From NCBI RefSeq assembly GCF_001941825.1, contig NZ_CP019038.1, positions 1,488,001-1,552,000 on the forward strand: DNA of 64,000 nt. The letters run 5' to 3'. Made by a program: the position numbers and the translations under genes. Source of the stretch: Massilia putida. GTDB lineage: Bacteria > Pseudomonadota > Gammaproteobacteria > Burkholderiales > Burkholderiaceae_D. The notes under the pieces are model-generated. The model had not been told where the DNA came from, ran no database searches, and saw only the letters and a list, made by a program, of their open reading frames with translations. Below, piece after piece: positions 54,739 to 62,174 of this stretch (its first letter is position 1; the number at the start of each line of letters is the position of its first letter).

Positions 54739-56412
54739 TCAGCCGCCGAGATCCTGTTCCCGGAACTCCGTGCCCGCGTGGCCGCCCGTCGCCTCGGCCT
54801 TGCGCAGCTCCACGCGGCGGATCTTGCCGGAGATGGTCTTCGGCAGTTCCGTGAACGCGATGCGGCGGATGCGCTGGTAAGGCGCGAGCCGCTCGCGCGC
54901 GAACGCGAAGATGGCGGCGGCCAGTTCGGCCGTCGGCTCCACGCCCGGACGCAGGGCGATGAAGGCTTTCGGCACCGCCAGACGCACCGGGTCCGGGCTC
55001 GGGACGATGGCCGCTTCCAGCACGTCCGGATGCTCGATCAGCACGCTCTCCAGTTCGAAGGGGCTGATGCGGTAGTCGGACGACTTGAACACGTCGTCGT
55101 TGCGGCCCACGTAAAAGTAATAGCCGTCGTCGTCCACGCGCGCCGTGTCGCCCGTGTGATAGTGGCCGCCCCGCATCACCTCGAGCGTCTTCGCCTCGTC
55201 GTTTTCGTAGCACAGCATGAGGCCCAGCGGCGCCGGGTCGAGGCGCAGCGCAATCTCGCCCTCTTGCGCCGGCTGGTCGTCGATGTCGAGCAGCGCGACG
55301 CGGTAGCCGGGCAGCGGCCGCCCCATCGACCCCGGCTTGACGGGCTGGCCCGGCGGATTGCCGATCTGGCAGGTGGTCTCGGACTGGCCGAAGCCGTCGC
55401 GGATGCGGATGCCCCACGCGCGCTCGACCTGCTCGATGACTTCGGGATTCAGCGGCTCGCCCGCCCCGACCAGTTCGCGCAGCGGCGGCCGCCATTGCGC
55501 GAGGTCTTCCTTGATCATCATGCGCCACACGGTCGGCGGCGCGCACAGCGACGTCACGCCGCAGCGCACGATCGTGTCCAGGCATGCGCGCGCGGAAAAG
55601 CGCTCGTAGTTATAGACGAACACGGTGGCGCCCGCGTTCCACGGCGCGAAGAAGCAGCTCCACGCGTGCTTGGCCCAGCCGGGCGAACTGATGTTCCAGT
55701 GCACGTCGCCGGGCCGCAGGCCGATCCAGTACATCGTCGACAGATGGCCCACCGGATAGCTCTGGTGGCTGTGCAGCACGAGCTTCGGCTTCGCGGTCGT
55801 GCCGGACGTGAAGTACAGCAGCAGCGGATCGGTGGCGTGCGTGACGCCGTCCGGCACGAACTCCGTGGCGGCCGCCGCGCTGTCCGCATAATCGCGCCAG
55901 CCGGCGACGCCGGCGCCCACGCTGATCCGCGTGTAGTCGCCGGCGAGGTCCGCGAACTTGTGCGTCTCCGACGCCTGGGCGATCACGTGGCGCACGCGGC
56001 CCCGCTGCAGGCGGTCCTGCAAATCGTTGCTGGACACGAGCATCGTCGTGGGCACGAGCACGGCGCCCAGCTTGATCCCCGCGAGCATGATCTCCCACAG
56101 CTCGACGCGGTTCGGCAGCATCAGCAGCACGCGGTCGCCGCGCCGCACGCCGGCGGCACGCAGCCAGTTCGCGACCTGGCTGGAACGCGCCGCCATGTCG
56201 GCGAAGCTGATCTTGCGCTCGCTGCCGTCTTCTTCCACGACCCACAACGCGGGCGTCGCGTTACCGCGCGCCTGCGTGTCGAAATAGTCGAGGGCCCAGT
56301 TGAACTCGTCGAGCTCGGGCTGTTCGTAGTCGCGGTACGCCGTCGCGTAGTCGGTGCGATGCCGTTGCAGGAAGTCGCGCGCGCGGATGAAGCGCTCGTA
56401 CGGGGATGCCAT
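54739..56412 (-). CDS. AMP-dependent acyl-CoA synthetase (benzoate-CoA-ligase-like)
   Basis: A 557-residue adenylating enzyme forming acyl-CoA from a carboxylate, ATP and CoA. The P-loop-like YFTSGTTAKPKLV, the GAGEPLNPEV and DGFGQSETTCQIGNPPG motifs, the HTGDTARVDDDGYYFYVGRNDD hinge (cited by HTGD and GRNDD) and the terminal catalytic Lys in LPKTISGKIRRVEL are all present. AAGGAGACGACGA sets the ATG at 56412. It most resembles benzoate/medium-chain acyl-CoA ligases. It lies 113 bases downstream of the formate-dehydrogenase-associated genes on the same strand. Confidence 0.9.
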   Translation of the reverse strand: MASPYERFIRARDFLQRHRTDYATAYRDYEQPELDEFNWALDYFDTQARGNATPALWVVEEDGSERKISFADMAARSSQVANWLRAAGVRRGDRVLLMLPNRVELWEIMLAGIKLGAVLVPTTMLVSSNDLQDRLQRGRVRHVIAQASETHKFADLAGDYTRISVGAGVAGWRDYADSAAAATEFVPDGVTHATDPLLLYFTSGTTAKPKLVLHSHQSYPVGHLSTMYWIGLRPGDVHWNISSPGWAKHAWSCFFAPWNAGATVFVYNYERFSARACLDTIVRCGVTSLCAPPTVWRMMIKEDLAQWRPPLRELVGAGEPLNPEVIEQVERAWGIRIRDGFGQSETTCQIGNPPGQPVKPGSMGRPLPGYRVALLDIDDQPAQEGEIALRLDPAPLGLMLCYENDEAKTLEVMRGGHYHTGDTARVDDDGYYFYVGRNDDVFKSSDYRISPFELESVLIEHPDVLEAAIVPSPDPVRLAVPKAFIALRPGVEPTAELAAAIFAFARERLAPYQRIRRIAFTELPKTISGKIRRVELRKAEATGGHAGTEFREQDLGG

Positions 56413-56525
56413 TCGTCGTCTCCTTGAGTGATGCGGCGCGGGCGCCTCGTGAGCGCCCGTGCCGGTGTCGTGATGCCGCCCGCGACCATTCTGCCACGAG
56501 CGCGAAGGAAACGGATGACGCGCCG

Positions 56526-58208
56526 TCAGCGCCGGCGCAGCTCGTGCGCCTGGTGAATGGTCTGCTCGTCGGCAGGCGTCATCATGTCGATCACGCGGCA
56601 GTCGCCGCACATGCGCATGCGGTCCAGATGGCCCGCGAAGGCCGGATGGCCGGCCAGGCGCGCCAGCATGCTCTCGACCATGCGCACCGTGCCGAACGGC
56701 TTGTTGCAGCGGATGCAGTGGAACGGTTGCGTTTCGTTCAGCACGACGGGCTGCTTGCGCGTGTCGCGGAACGACAGCCGGGGCACCAGCCGGATCGCAT
56801 CTTCCGGGCAGGTGGCTTCGCAGAGCCCGCACTGCACGCAGTTCTTTTCGATGAAGCGCAACTGCGGCACGTTCTGGCCGTCCTGCAGCGCGGACGCTGG
56901 ACACGCGCCCACGCACGCCATGCACAGGCTGCACCTGGCCGCGTCGACGTCCAACGCGCCGAACGGACTGCCGGCCGGCAGGGCGATCTCCTCGACCTGC
57001 TGCGGCGCCTCGCGCAGCAGGTGCTCCAGCGCGTAGTCGAGCGTGTTGCGCTTGTCCGCCGCGACGTTGAAGCCGGCCCGCCGCGCCGGCACCTGGCCGC
57101 GCGGCGCGTGCTGCAGCGCGAGCGCCAGGTCGTCCGCGCCGGCCACGCGCAGCAACTGCACGTGCTGCCCGCCATAACCGAGGCCCGTCATGATGGTCTG
57201 CGCGATGGCCATCTGTTCGTCGAGCGCGGCCGCATACTGCGGCGCCTCCGCATCCGTCATCAGGACGGTGACGCCTGCGGCGCCCCATGCCAGCGCCGCG
57301 AGCCAGAGGTCGATGCCCGTCGACGCCGTGTGGTGCACGCCCAGCGGCAGCACGCGGCCCGGCAGCGCGCTCGCGGCATCCAGCAGCGCCGCCCCTTCCG
57401 CAGCGTGGACGAGCAGCACCGGATCGCGCCCGCCCGCCTGCGTGTAAGCGTTCAGCAGCGCCTTGATGCGCATGCCGGTGTGCGCCGCGCCCGGGTACGC
57501 ATAGCCCAGCGCTCCCGTCGGGCAGACGGTCGTGCACGCGCCGCAGCCGGCGCACAGGTACGGGTTCACGGCGATCAGGTCGCCCGCGCCCGCGATGGCG
57601 CCGGCCGAGCAGATGTCGATGCACGCCGTGCAGCCGCTCTTGCGGTTGCGGCCGTGCGCGCACAGGCGTTCCTTGTAGGCGAAGTATTTCGGCTTCTCGA
57701 AGTCGCCGACCAGGTCGACGAGCGCCTCGGCGGCGGCCGCCCGCGCCGCGGCGTCGAGCCCCGGCGCGTAATAGCCGTGCGGAGGCTGGTGCGTGGCGAT
57801 CTGCGGCGCCGCGCCCAGGTCGAGCACGAGGTCGAAGCGCGCGTGTTCCGGGGCGGTGCCGGGCGCCTGCCACGTCGCGTCGAACGCGCCGAGCCAGCCC
57901 GTCAGGACGAGCGAGCGCGCGGTGAACACGGGAAACAGGCGCGGCGCCTTGCCGGCGCCGTCGTCGTCGTCCGTCAGCAGCACGGTCACGGACAGCAGAG
58001 CCGCGAGGCGCTCGGCCCACGGCAGCGCGTCGGCGCGGGCACCGATGACGAGCGTGCGGCCGGCCGACCGGTAGCCGACCGTGTCCAGCGGCTCGGGGGA
58101 CGGGATGTCTGCCAGCGCACCCTGCGCGGCGCGGCGGGCGGCGCGGTCGCGTTCGTCCTGGACGGGGTCGAACGGGATGCCCTGCCCTTCGATCAAGCGG
58201 ATATTCAT
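56526..58208 (-). CDS. Polyferredoxin-like 4Fe-4S protein of the formate dehydrogenase cluster
   Basis: A 560-residue cytosolic iron-sulfur protein. After an N-terminal ~190-residue Rossmann-like region come two ferredoxin modules: first CTACIDICSAGA with CAGCGACTTVCPTGA, and later CSLCMACVGACPA with CVQCGLCEATCPEDA. A final CIRCNKPFG and a CGDCRV form a further cysteine group. This architecture is found next to DUF3305/DUF3306 genes and formate dehydrogenase in Burkholderiales, probably for electron delivery or cofactor maturation. The precise function is not established. It begins 12 bases after the DUF3306 gene. Confidence 0.88.
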   Translation of the reverse strand: MNIRLIEGQGIPFDPVQDERDRAARRAAQGALADIPSPEPLDTVGYRSAGRTLVIGARADALPWAERLAALLSVTVLLTDDDDGAGKAPRLFPVFTARSLVLTGWLGAFDATWQAPGTAPEHARFDLVLDLGAAPQIATHQPPHGYYAPGLDAAARAAAAEALVDLVGDFEKPKYFAYKERLCAHGRNRKSGCTACIDICSAGAIAGAGDLIAVNPYLCAGCGACTTVCPTGALGYAYPGAAHTGMRIKALLNAYTQAGGRDPVLLVHAAEGAALLDAASALPGRVLPLGVHHTASTGIDLWLAALAWGAAGVTVLMTDAEAPQYAAALDEQMAIAQTIMTGLGYGGQHVQLLRVAGADDLALALQHAPRGQVPARRAGFNVAADKRNTLDYALEHLLREAPQQVEEIALPAGSPFGALDVDAARCSLCMACVGACPASALQDGQNVPQLRFIEKNCVQCGLCEATCPEDAIRLVPRLSFRDTRKQPVVLNETQPFHCIRCNKPFGTVRMVESMLARLAGHPAFAGHLDRMRMCGDCRVIDMMTPADEQTIHQAHELRRR

Positions 58209-58220
58209 CGTGTCTCGGTT

Positions 58221-58676
58221 TCAGGTGGTGTTATCGGTGTCAAGCGGCGGGTCTTCCTCGGCCGGGAGCGCATCGACCGCGTCGGCCGCACGCCGCAACG
58301 CGTGCTTCGCATGCTCCAGCGACGCGAGCATCGCTTCGGACACGGGACTCGGCTTCGTGTAATCGTCGATGTAGACGTCCAGCCGGTCCATCGTATTGAA
58401 GTGCGGATCGGCGAACAGTTTTTTGAGCGCCGTGCGGCGCACGGCCGCGTCGACGCCGCGCGCGACGAAGGCCGAGAAATCGGAGTCGCTCGTCAGCTGT
58501 GCGACGTCGTCCATCGTTGGCAGGGGCACGGGCGCCGCTTCTTCGATCGGTGCCGGCACGGCGGTGGGCGCATCAAAGGCAGGCGCGGGCCGCGGCGCGG
58601 CGCCCGACTGGACTTCGGTCTTGCGGCGCGCCCAGCGGCGCAGGAAGCCTTCGTCCGGCATGGCGCGCTCCGTCAT
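58221..58676 (-). CDS. DUF3306 protein
   Basis: A 151-residue protein. FLRRWARRKTEV near the N-terminus, the DSDFSAFVARGVDAAVRRTALKKLF core (cited by DSDFSAFV and ALKKLF) and FNTMDRLDVYIDDYT are DUF3306 hallmarks; the middle is Pro/Ala-rich and the end acidic. The ATG at 58676 overlaps the stop of the DUF3305 gene (ATGA). DUF3305 and DUF3306 accompany molybdenum formate dehydrogenase genes; their role is unproven but probably in assembly. Confidence 0.85.
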   Translation of the reverse strand: MTERAMPDEGFLRRWARRKTEVQSGAAPRPAPAFDAPTAVPAPIEEAAPVPLPTMDDVAQLTSDSDFSAFVARGVDAAVRRTALKKLFADPHFNTMDRLDVYIDDYTKPSPVSEAMLASLEHAKHALRRAADAVDALPAEEDPPLDTDNTT

Positions 58677-59113
58677 CCGTGCTGGCGGCCGCGGCGCGGC
58701 TTCGGCTGGTAATGCTCGCGGAGGTAGCCCGCGAGCCAGGCATAGATCTCGGCCGGCATCGTGACGCCGTCCGCGTTCTCGCCCGAGTCGAACATGCGCG
58801 TGCCCTCGACATAGCTGACCGATGCGCGCACGGGCATCGCGCGGCCGTCCTGCATGCGCCACAGGACGAACACCTTCGATTCGGGCGCCACGCAGTTCTC
58901 GTAATAGCCCTCGTTCTCGTCCGGATAGAGTTCCAGTTCGAGACCGGAGACGAGGTAGTAGTCGCGCTCCGGCGACTGGCTCAGCACCTGCACCGGCGGC
59001 AGGTCGCCGCGGTCGGGCACGACGCCGACGGCTTCCCAGGCCTCATCGGCCCAGCGATGCTTGACGGATCGCCGCTGCATCAGCACGGCGATCGGCATGG
59101 ATCCCATCTTCAT
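58673..59113 (-). CDS. DUF3305 protein
   Basis: A 146-residue soluble protein. SMPIAVLMQRRSVKHRWADEAWEAVGV at the N-terminus (cited by PIAVLMQRR and WADEAWEAVGV) and the ELELYPDENEGYYENC segment identify DUF3305. The protein ends in a basic, glycine-rich tail. Its ATG overlaps the preceding stop by four bases, and its own stop overlaps the DUF3306 start, so the three are tightly coupled. Probable formate dehydrogenase accessory. Confidence 0.87.
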   Translation of the reverse strand: MKMGSMPIAVLMQRRSVKHRWADEAWEAVGVVPDRGDLPPVQVLSQSPERDYYLVSGLELELYPDENEGYYENCVAPESKVFVLWRMQDGRAMPVRASVSYVEGTRMFDSGENADGVTMPAEIYAWLAGYLREHYQPKPRRGRQHG

Positions 59114-59577
59114 CGGTTGTGCACCTTCGGCGTGCCTTTCTGGACGGTCGGGGGCGTGCCCGCCGGTTCGGCCTTCGTGGGGCCGGCCTTGACGTCCGTG
59201 CTGGGCGGCGCCGTGCCCAGCTTCTCGCTCTTGATCGGGGCCGCGGTGTCCGCGGGCGTCAGCTTGCCGTCCGGCTGACCGGCCGGGGCGGCAGCGGCGG
59301 CCGGCGCGCCGGCCGCGGGGCCGGCCGCGGCGATCGCGATCGGGGCATGCGTCTTCCAGCCCTGCGCGGCCGCGCGGCCACGCCAGCGGACCGTGATGGC
59401 GTCCATCGATGCCGCAAGCGCCTGCTTGTCCTTCGCCGCCTGCGCGTCGGCCGCCGCTTTCTTGGCGGCGGCGGCCTGCTGCTGCGCCGGTGTCGGCGCC
59501 GGCAGCGCGGCGTGGGCCGCCGCGGCGGCCAGCGCCAGCGCCAGTGCGAGTACGACGCTGCTGTTCATGTGGTTCAT
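59110..59577 (-). CDS. Small secreted Ala/Pro-rich protein of the formate dehydrogenase operon
   Basis: A 155-residue protein with a signal peptide (NSSVVLALALALAAAAAHA, cleavage near residue 23). An Ala/Lys-rich helix follows, then RWRGRAAAQGWKTHAP and a long Ala/Pro/Thr low-complexity tail. I do not recognise a family. It is probably periplasmic. Four-base overlap with the DUF3305 start and 10-base spacing to the upstream lipoprotein gene show it is part of the operon. An ATG at 59568 is an alternative start. Confidence 0.65.
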   Translation of the reverse strand: MNHMNSSVVLALALALAAAAAHAALPAPTPAQQQAAAAKKAAADAQAAKDKQALAASMDAITVRWRGRAAAQGWKTHAPIAIAAAGPAAGAPAAAAAPAGQPDGKLTPADTAAPIKSEKLGTAPPSTDVKAGPTKAEPAGTPPTVQKGTPKVHNR

Positions 59578-59587
59578 CGTGTTCCCC

Positions 59588-60013
59588 TCATCGTCCCGGC
59601 GCCGCCGAATGGCTGGGATCGCGGTTGACGGCGCCCGGCTGCGGCCCCGTTTCGGCCGGCGTCGGCGCGGCCGGCTTGCCGTTGTCCCCTGGCTGCGTCT
59701 GCGTCGTGCCCTGCGTGCCGGCGCCGCCGGGCGGGGTCACGCCCTGACTGGGGCCCTGCCCCGTCTCGCGCACGGCCCCGCCCGTGGCCGCGCCGCCCGT
59801 ATTGCCGCCGCTGCCGCCCGCGATGCCCGGTGTGCCGCCCGCGTAGCCGGCGTCCGTCTTGGGCCCGCCGTGTGCGGCCATCACCTGGCCGCTCGTGCCG
59901 CCGTCGGCCGTCACCATGCCGGGGAATTTCGTCTTGCGCTGGGCGTTGTCGCCATGCTGCTTGCAGCCGGCGATGGCCGCCAGCACCAGCAACGCCATGA
60001 TCGTCGTCTTCAT
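59588..60013 (-). CDS. Gly/Thr/Pro-rich lipoprotein of the formate dehydrogenase operon
   Basis: A 141-residue protein with a lipoprotein signal; the lipobox LAAIAGC gives Cys17 as the acylated residue. The mature part is almost entirely low-complexity Gly/Thr/Pro/Ala, with TKFPGMVTADGGTSGQVMA as the only conserved-looking stretch. It is probably a flexible periplasmic anchor. It sits 10 bases after the gamma-subunit gene. The function is unknown. Confidence 0.65.
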   Translation of the reverse strand: MKTTIMALLVLAAIAGCKQHGDNAQRKTKFPGMVTADGGTSGQVMAAHGGPKTDAGYAGGTPGIAGGSGGNTGGAATGGAVRETGQGPSQGVTPPGGAGTQGTTQTQPGDNGKPAAPTPAETGPQPGAVNRDPSHSAAPGR

Positions 60014-60023
60014 CGCCGGCTCC

Positions 60024-61118
60024 TCAATGCGCCGGCCGTGGCGGCGGATTGGCCGTGGGCGGACGCTGGTCGGGCGGCACGCGGTCGTCGAAGGTGCCGG
60101 GCGCCACGCCCGCCTTGACTTCCTCGTACCACAGCGCGTGGTGCGCCTTCGCCCACGATTCGTCGACGGTCCCGTGGCGCATCGCCTCGTACGCGCCCGG
60201 CGTGCCCCACGTGCCGATGTAGATATGGCCCATCGCGGCGGCGATGTAGAACGTGGCGCCGGCGATGTGCAGGTAGTTCGCGATCTGCAGGACGTAGCGC
60301 GTCTGGCCGAACGTGACGAAGTCCAGTATCAGGCCGCTGATCGACATCACGAGGCCCAGCAGAGTCACCCCCAGCCAGAACCACGACTTTTCACCGGCGT
60401 TGAAGAAGCCGGCCGGCACGTGCTTGTGCGAGACGAGCCCTCCGCCCTGCTTGATCCATTGCCAGTCGATGCGGCGGAAAACATTCCGGTGCAGGAAGGT
60501 GAAGAACATCAGCACGGAGCACACGATGAACAGCGGGCCCACGAAGTTGTGCAGGTATTTGAAGACGTAGGCGATGCCCGCGAACACGTCGTGGCCGACG
60601 AGCGGCAGCAGGATCTTCTTGCCGAACATGATGACGAGCCCCGTCACCGCGAGGATGATGAAGCTGATCGCCGTCGCCCAGTGCACGCTGCGCTCCCAGC
60701 TCGTGAAGCGGCGGATGCGCCGGCCCGTCTCCGGTTCTTCCACGCGTGCCGGTCCGACGGCGTTGTAGAACAGGAAAATCGCCACGAGCGCGACGACGAG
60801 GATCACGCCCATGGCGGTCGCGATCGGCCCGTTGCGCCACGTGCGCCACAGGTTCCCGCCGCGCTGGACGATCACCGTGCCTTCCGACTTGCCGTACTGG
60901 CCGAGATAGTGGCGGTCGACGTGGACGCGGCCGGAGGCCTTCGAATCCAGCCCCGGCTCGGGCGTGCGCGAATCGTGCTCGGCCTGCAGGATCGTCTGTT
61001 CCTCGGCGTACGCCGGTTCGGCGCGGTTGTTCGGCACGGCCGCGTGGGCCGCGCCGATGAGCCACAGCGACAGGAAGAGTCCCAGCAAGGTCCGCGACGA
61101 CGGAAGTGTGAATGACAT
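60024..61118 (-). CDS. Formate dehydrogenase gamma subunit (cytochrome b)
   Basis: A 364-residue membrane subunit passing electrons from the iron-sulfur subunit to quinone. A signal-like segment at the N-terminus (LGLFLSLWLIGAAHA) is followed by a ~75-residue periplasmic region, then five hydrophobic segments. Haem-ligand histidines lie in FTSWERSVHWATA, YLHNFVGP and LHIAGATFYIAAAMGHIYIG. The C-terminus is Pro-rich. The N-terminal extension is longer than in FdnI/FdoI and typical of the FDH3-type gamma subunits. It lies between the two small lipoprotein genes. Confidence 0.9.
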   Translation of the reverse strand: MSFTLPSSRTLLGLFLSLWLIGAAHAAVPNNRAEPAYAEEQTILQAEHDSRTPEPGLDSKASGRVHVDRHYLGQYGKSEGTVIVQRGGNLWRTWRNGPIATAMGVILVVALVAIFLFYNAVGPARVEEPETGRRIRRFTSWERSVHWATAISFIILAVTGLVIMFGKKILLPLVGHDVFAGIAYVFKYLHNFVGPLFIVCSVLMFFTFLHRNVFRRIDWQWIKQGGGLVSHKHVPAGFFNAGEKSWFWLGVTLLGLVMSISGLILDFVTFGQTRYVLQIANYLHIAGATFYIAAAMGHIYIGTWGTPGAYEAMRHGTVDESWAKAHHALWYEEVKAGVAPGTFDDRVPPDQRPPTANPPPRPAH

Positions 61119-61130
61119 GGTCGGCTCCTG

Positions 61131-61343
61131 CTACGGGTTGGCCCGGTTGTATTCGTTCTGGTTCATGTTGCGATTGTTGATCGCGCCCCACCACGACAGC
61201 TTGTCGTTGTGGAAGTGCCGCAAGAACGGCCGGTCGTCCTTCTTCCCGGCATACATGCCGTGCACCCAGTTCGGGTGCTGGTCGACTTCCAGGCAGCCGG
61301 CGAGCAGGGCCAGCGGCAGGCAGAGGATAAGGATGCGCTTCAT
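61131..61343 (-). CDS. Small lipoprotein between formate dehydrogenase beta and gamma genes
   Basis: A 70-residue protein. The signal ends in LALLAGC (Cys17 acylated). The mature ~54 residues are rich in Asn, His and Trp (HPNWVHGMYAGKKDDRPF, WWGAINNRNMNQNEYN). The ATG at 61343 overlaps the beta-subunit stop by four bases (ATGA). I do not recognise the family; its place inside the operon suggests an assembly or anchoring role. Confidence 0.75.
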   Translation of the reverse strand: MKRILILCLPLALLAGCLEVDQHPNWVHGMYAGKKDDRPFLRHFHNDKLSWWGAINNRNMNQNEYNRANP

Positions 61344-62020
61344 GTCGGCAGCCTCCCCTCGTCGTTCTGCGAATCCTTGAGGTTCTGGTTCTCGCGCGGG
61401 CCGTCGCCCTTGGCCTTGATCTCGCCGCCCCGTTTCGGCTTGCCGTACGCGATCTTCCAGCCCCACAGTTCCGGACCGTAGCCGCGCGTCTCGACGCGCT
61501 GGCGGTAGATGTCGGCGATGACGGTCGCGTCGCCGCCGATCAACGCCTTCGTGCCGCACATCTCCGCGCACGCGGGCAGCTTGCCTTCGGCGATGCGGTT
61601 GCGGCCATACTTCTTGAATTCGGCCTCGGACGTGTCGGGTTCCGGACCGCCGGAGCAAAACGTGCACTTGTCCATCTTGCCGCGGTGGTTGAACAGGCCT
61701 GTCGACGGGAATTGCGGCGCGCCGAACGGGCACGCGTAATAACAGTAGCCGCAACCGATGCACTGGTCCTTGTCGTGCAGGACGATGCCGTCTTCCGTGT
61801 GGTAGATGCAGTTGACGGGGCAGACGGCCAGGCACGGCGCGTCGCTGCAATGCATGCACGCGACGGAGATCGAGCGTTCGCCCGGCACGCCGTCGTTGAT
61901 GGTGACGACGCGGCGGCGGTTCACGCCCCACGGGGTCTCGTTCTCGTTCTTGCACGCGGTCACGCAGCCGTTGCAGTCGATGCAGCGCTCCGTGTCGCAG
62001 ATGAACTTCATTCTGGCCAT
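61340..62020 (-). CDS. Formate dehydrogenase beta subunit (four-cluster ferredoxin)
   Basis: A 226-residue electron-transfer subunit. Four cysteine groups are present: CIDCNGCVTACK, CMHCSDAPCLAVCP, CIGCGYCYYACP and CTFC with CAEMC, holding four [4Fe-4S] clusters as in FDH3B-type subunits. The C-terminal tail is basic and soluble, without the transmembrane anchor of FdnH. GGGAGAATGAA precedes the ATG. A dispersed repeat occupies the region between it and the alpha-subunit gene. Confidence 0.93.
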   Translation of the reverse strand: MARMKFICDTERCIDCNGCVTACKNENETPWGVNRRRVVTINDGVPGERSISVACMHCSDAPCLAVCPVNCIYHTEDGIVLHDKDQCIGCGYCYYACPFGAPQFPSTGLFNHRGKMDKCTFCSGGPEPDTSEAEFKKYGRNRIAEGKLPACAEMCGTKALIGGDATVIADIYRQRVETRGYGPELWGWKIAYGKPKRGGEIKAKGDGPRENQNLKDSQNDEGRLPT

Positions 62021-62032
62021 TTCATTCTCCCT

Positions 62033-62159
62033 CGTCGTTCCCGCGCAGGCGGGAACCCATGCTGGGCAACCGAAGTCGCCACATTCTCATCCGCCGCGTA
62101 ACGTCCAAAAGCCCGATTCCTGAGCTTCAGTATGGGTCCCCGCTTGCGCGAGGACGACG
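62033..62159. repeat. Dispersed MITE-like repeat, family 1, copy 2, between fdh alpha and beta genes
   Basis: A 127-bp element with ~28-bp terminal inverted repeats. The left end begins CGTCGTTCCCGCGCAGGC; the right end, on the minus strand, begins CGTCGTCCTCGCGCAAGC. The ends differ at about four positions. No ORF is inside. The beta-subunit ribosome binding site lies directly outside the left end. Confidence 0.85.
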
Positions 62160-62174
62160 GTGTTTAGCCGTCCA

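Noticed and set aside
56413..58020. N-terminal extension of the acyl-CoA synthetase frame to 58020
   Set aside because: This stretch is Arg/Ala/Gly-rich and lies on the same strand in another frame of the polyferredoxin gene; a strong SD and conserved N-terminus place the real start at 56412.
62033..62159. CRISPR repeat
   Set aside because: Only inverted end repeats around one centre are present; there is no array of regularly spaced direct repeats and no cas gene.
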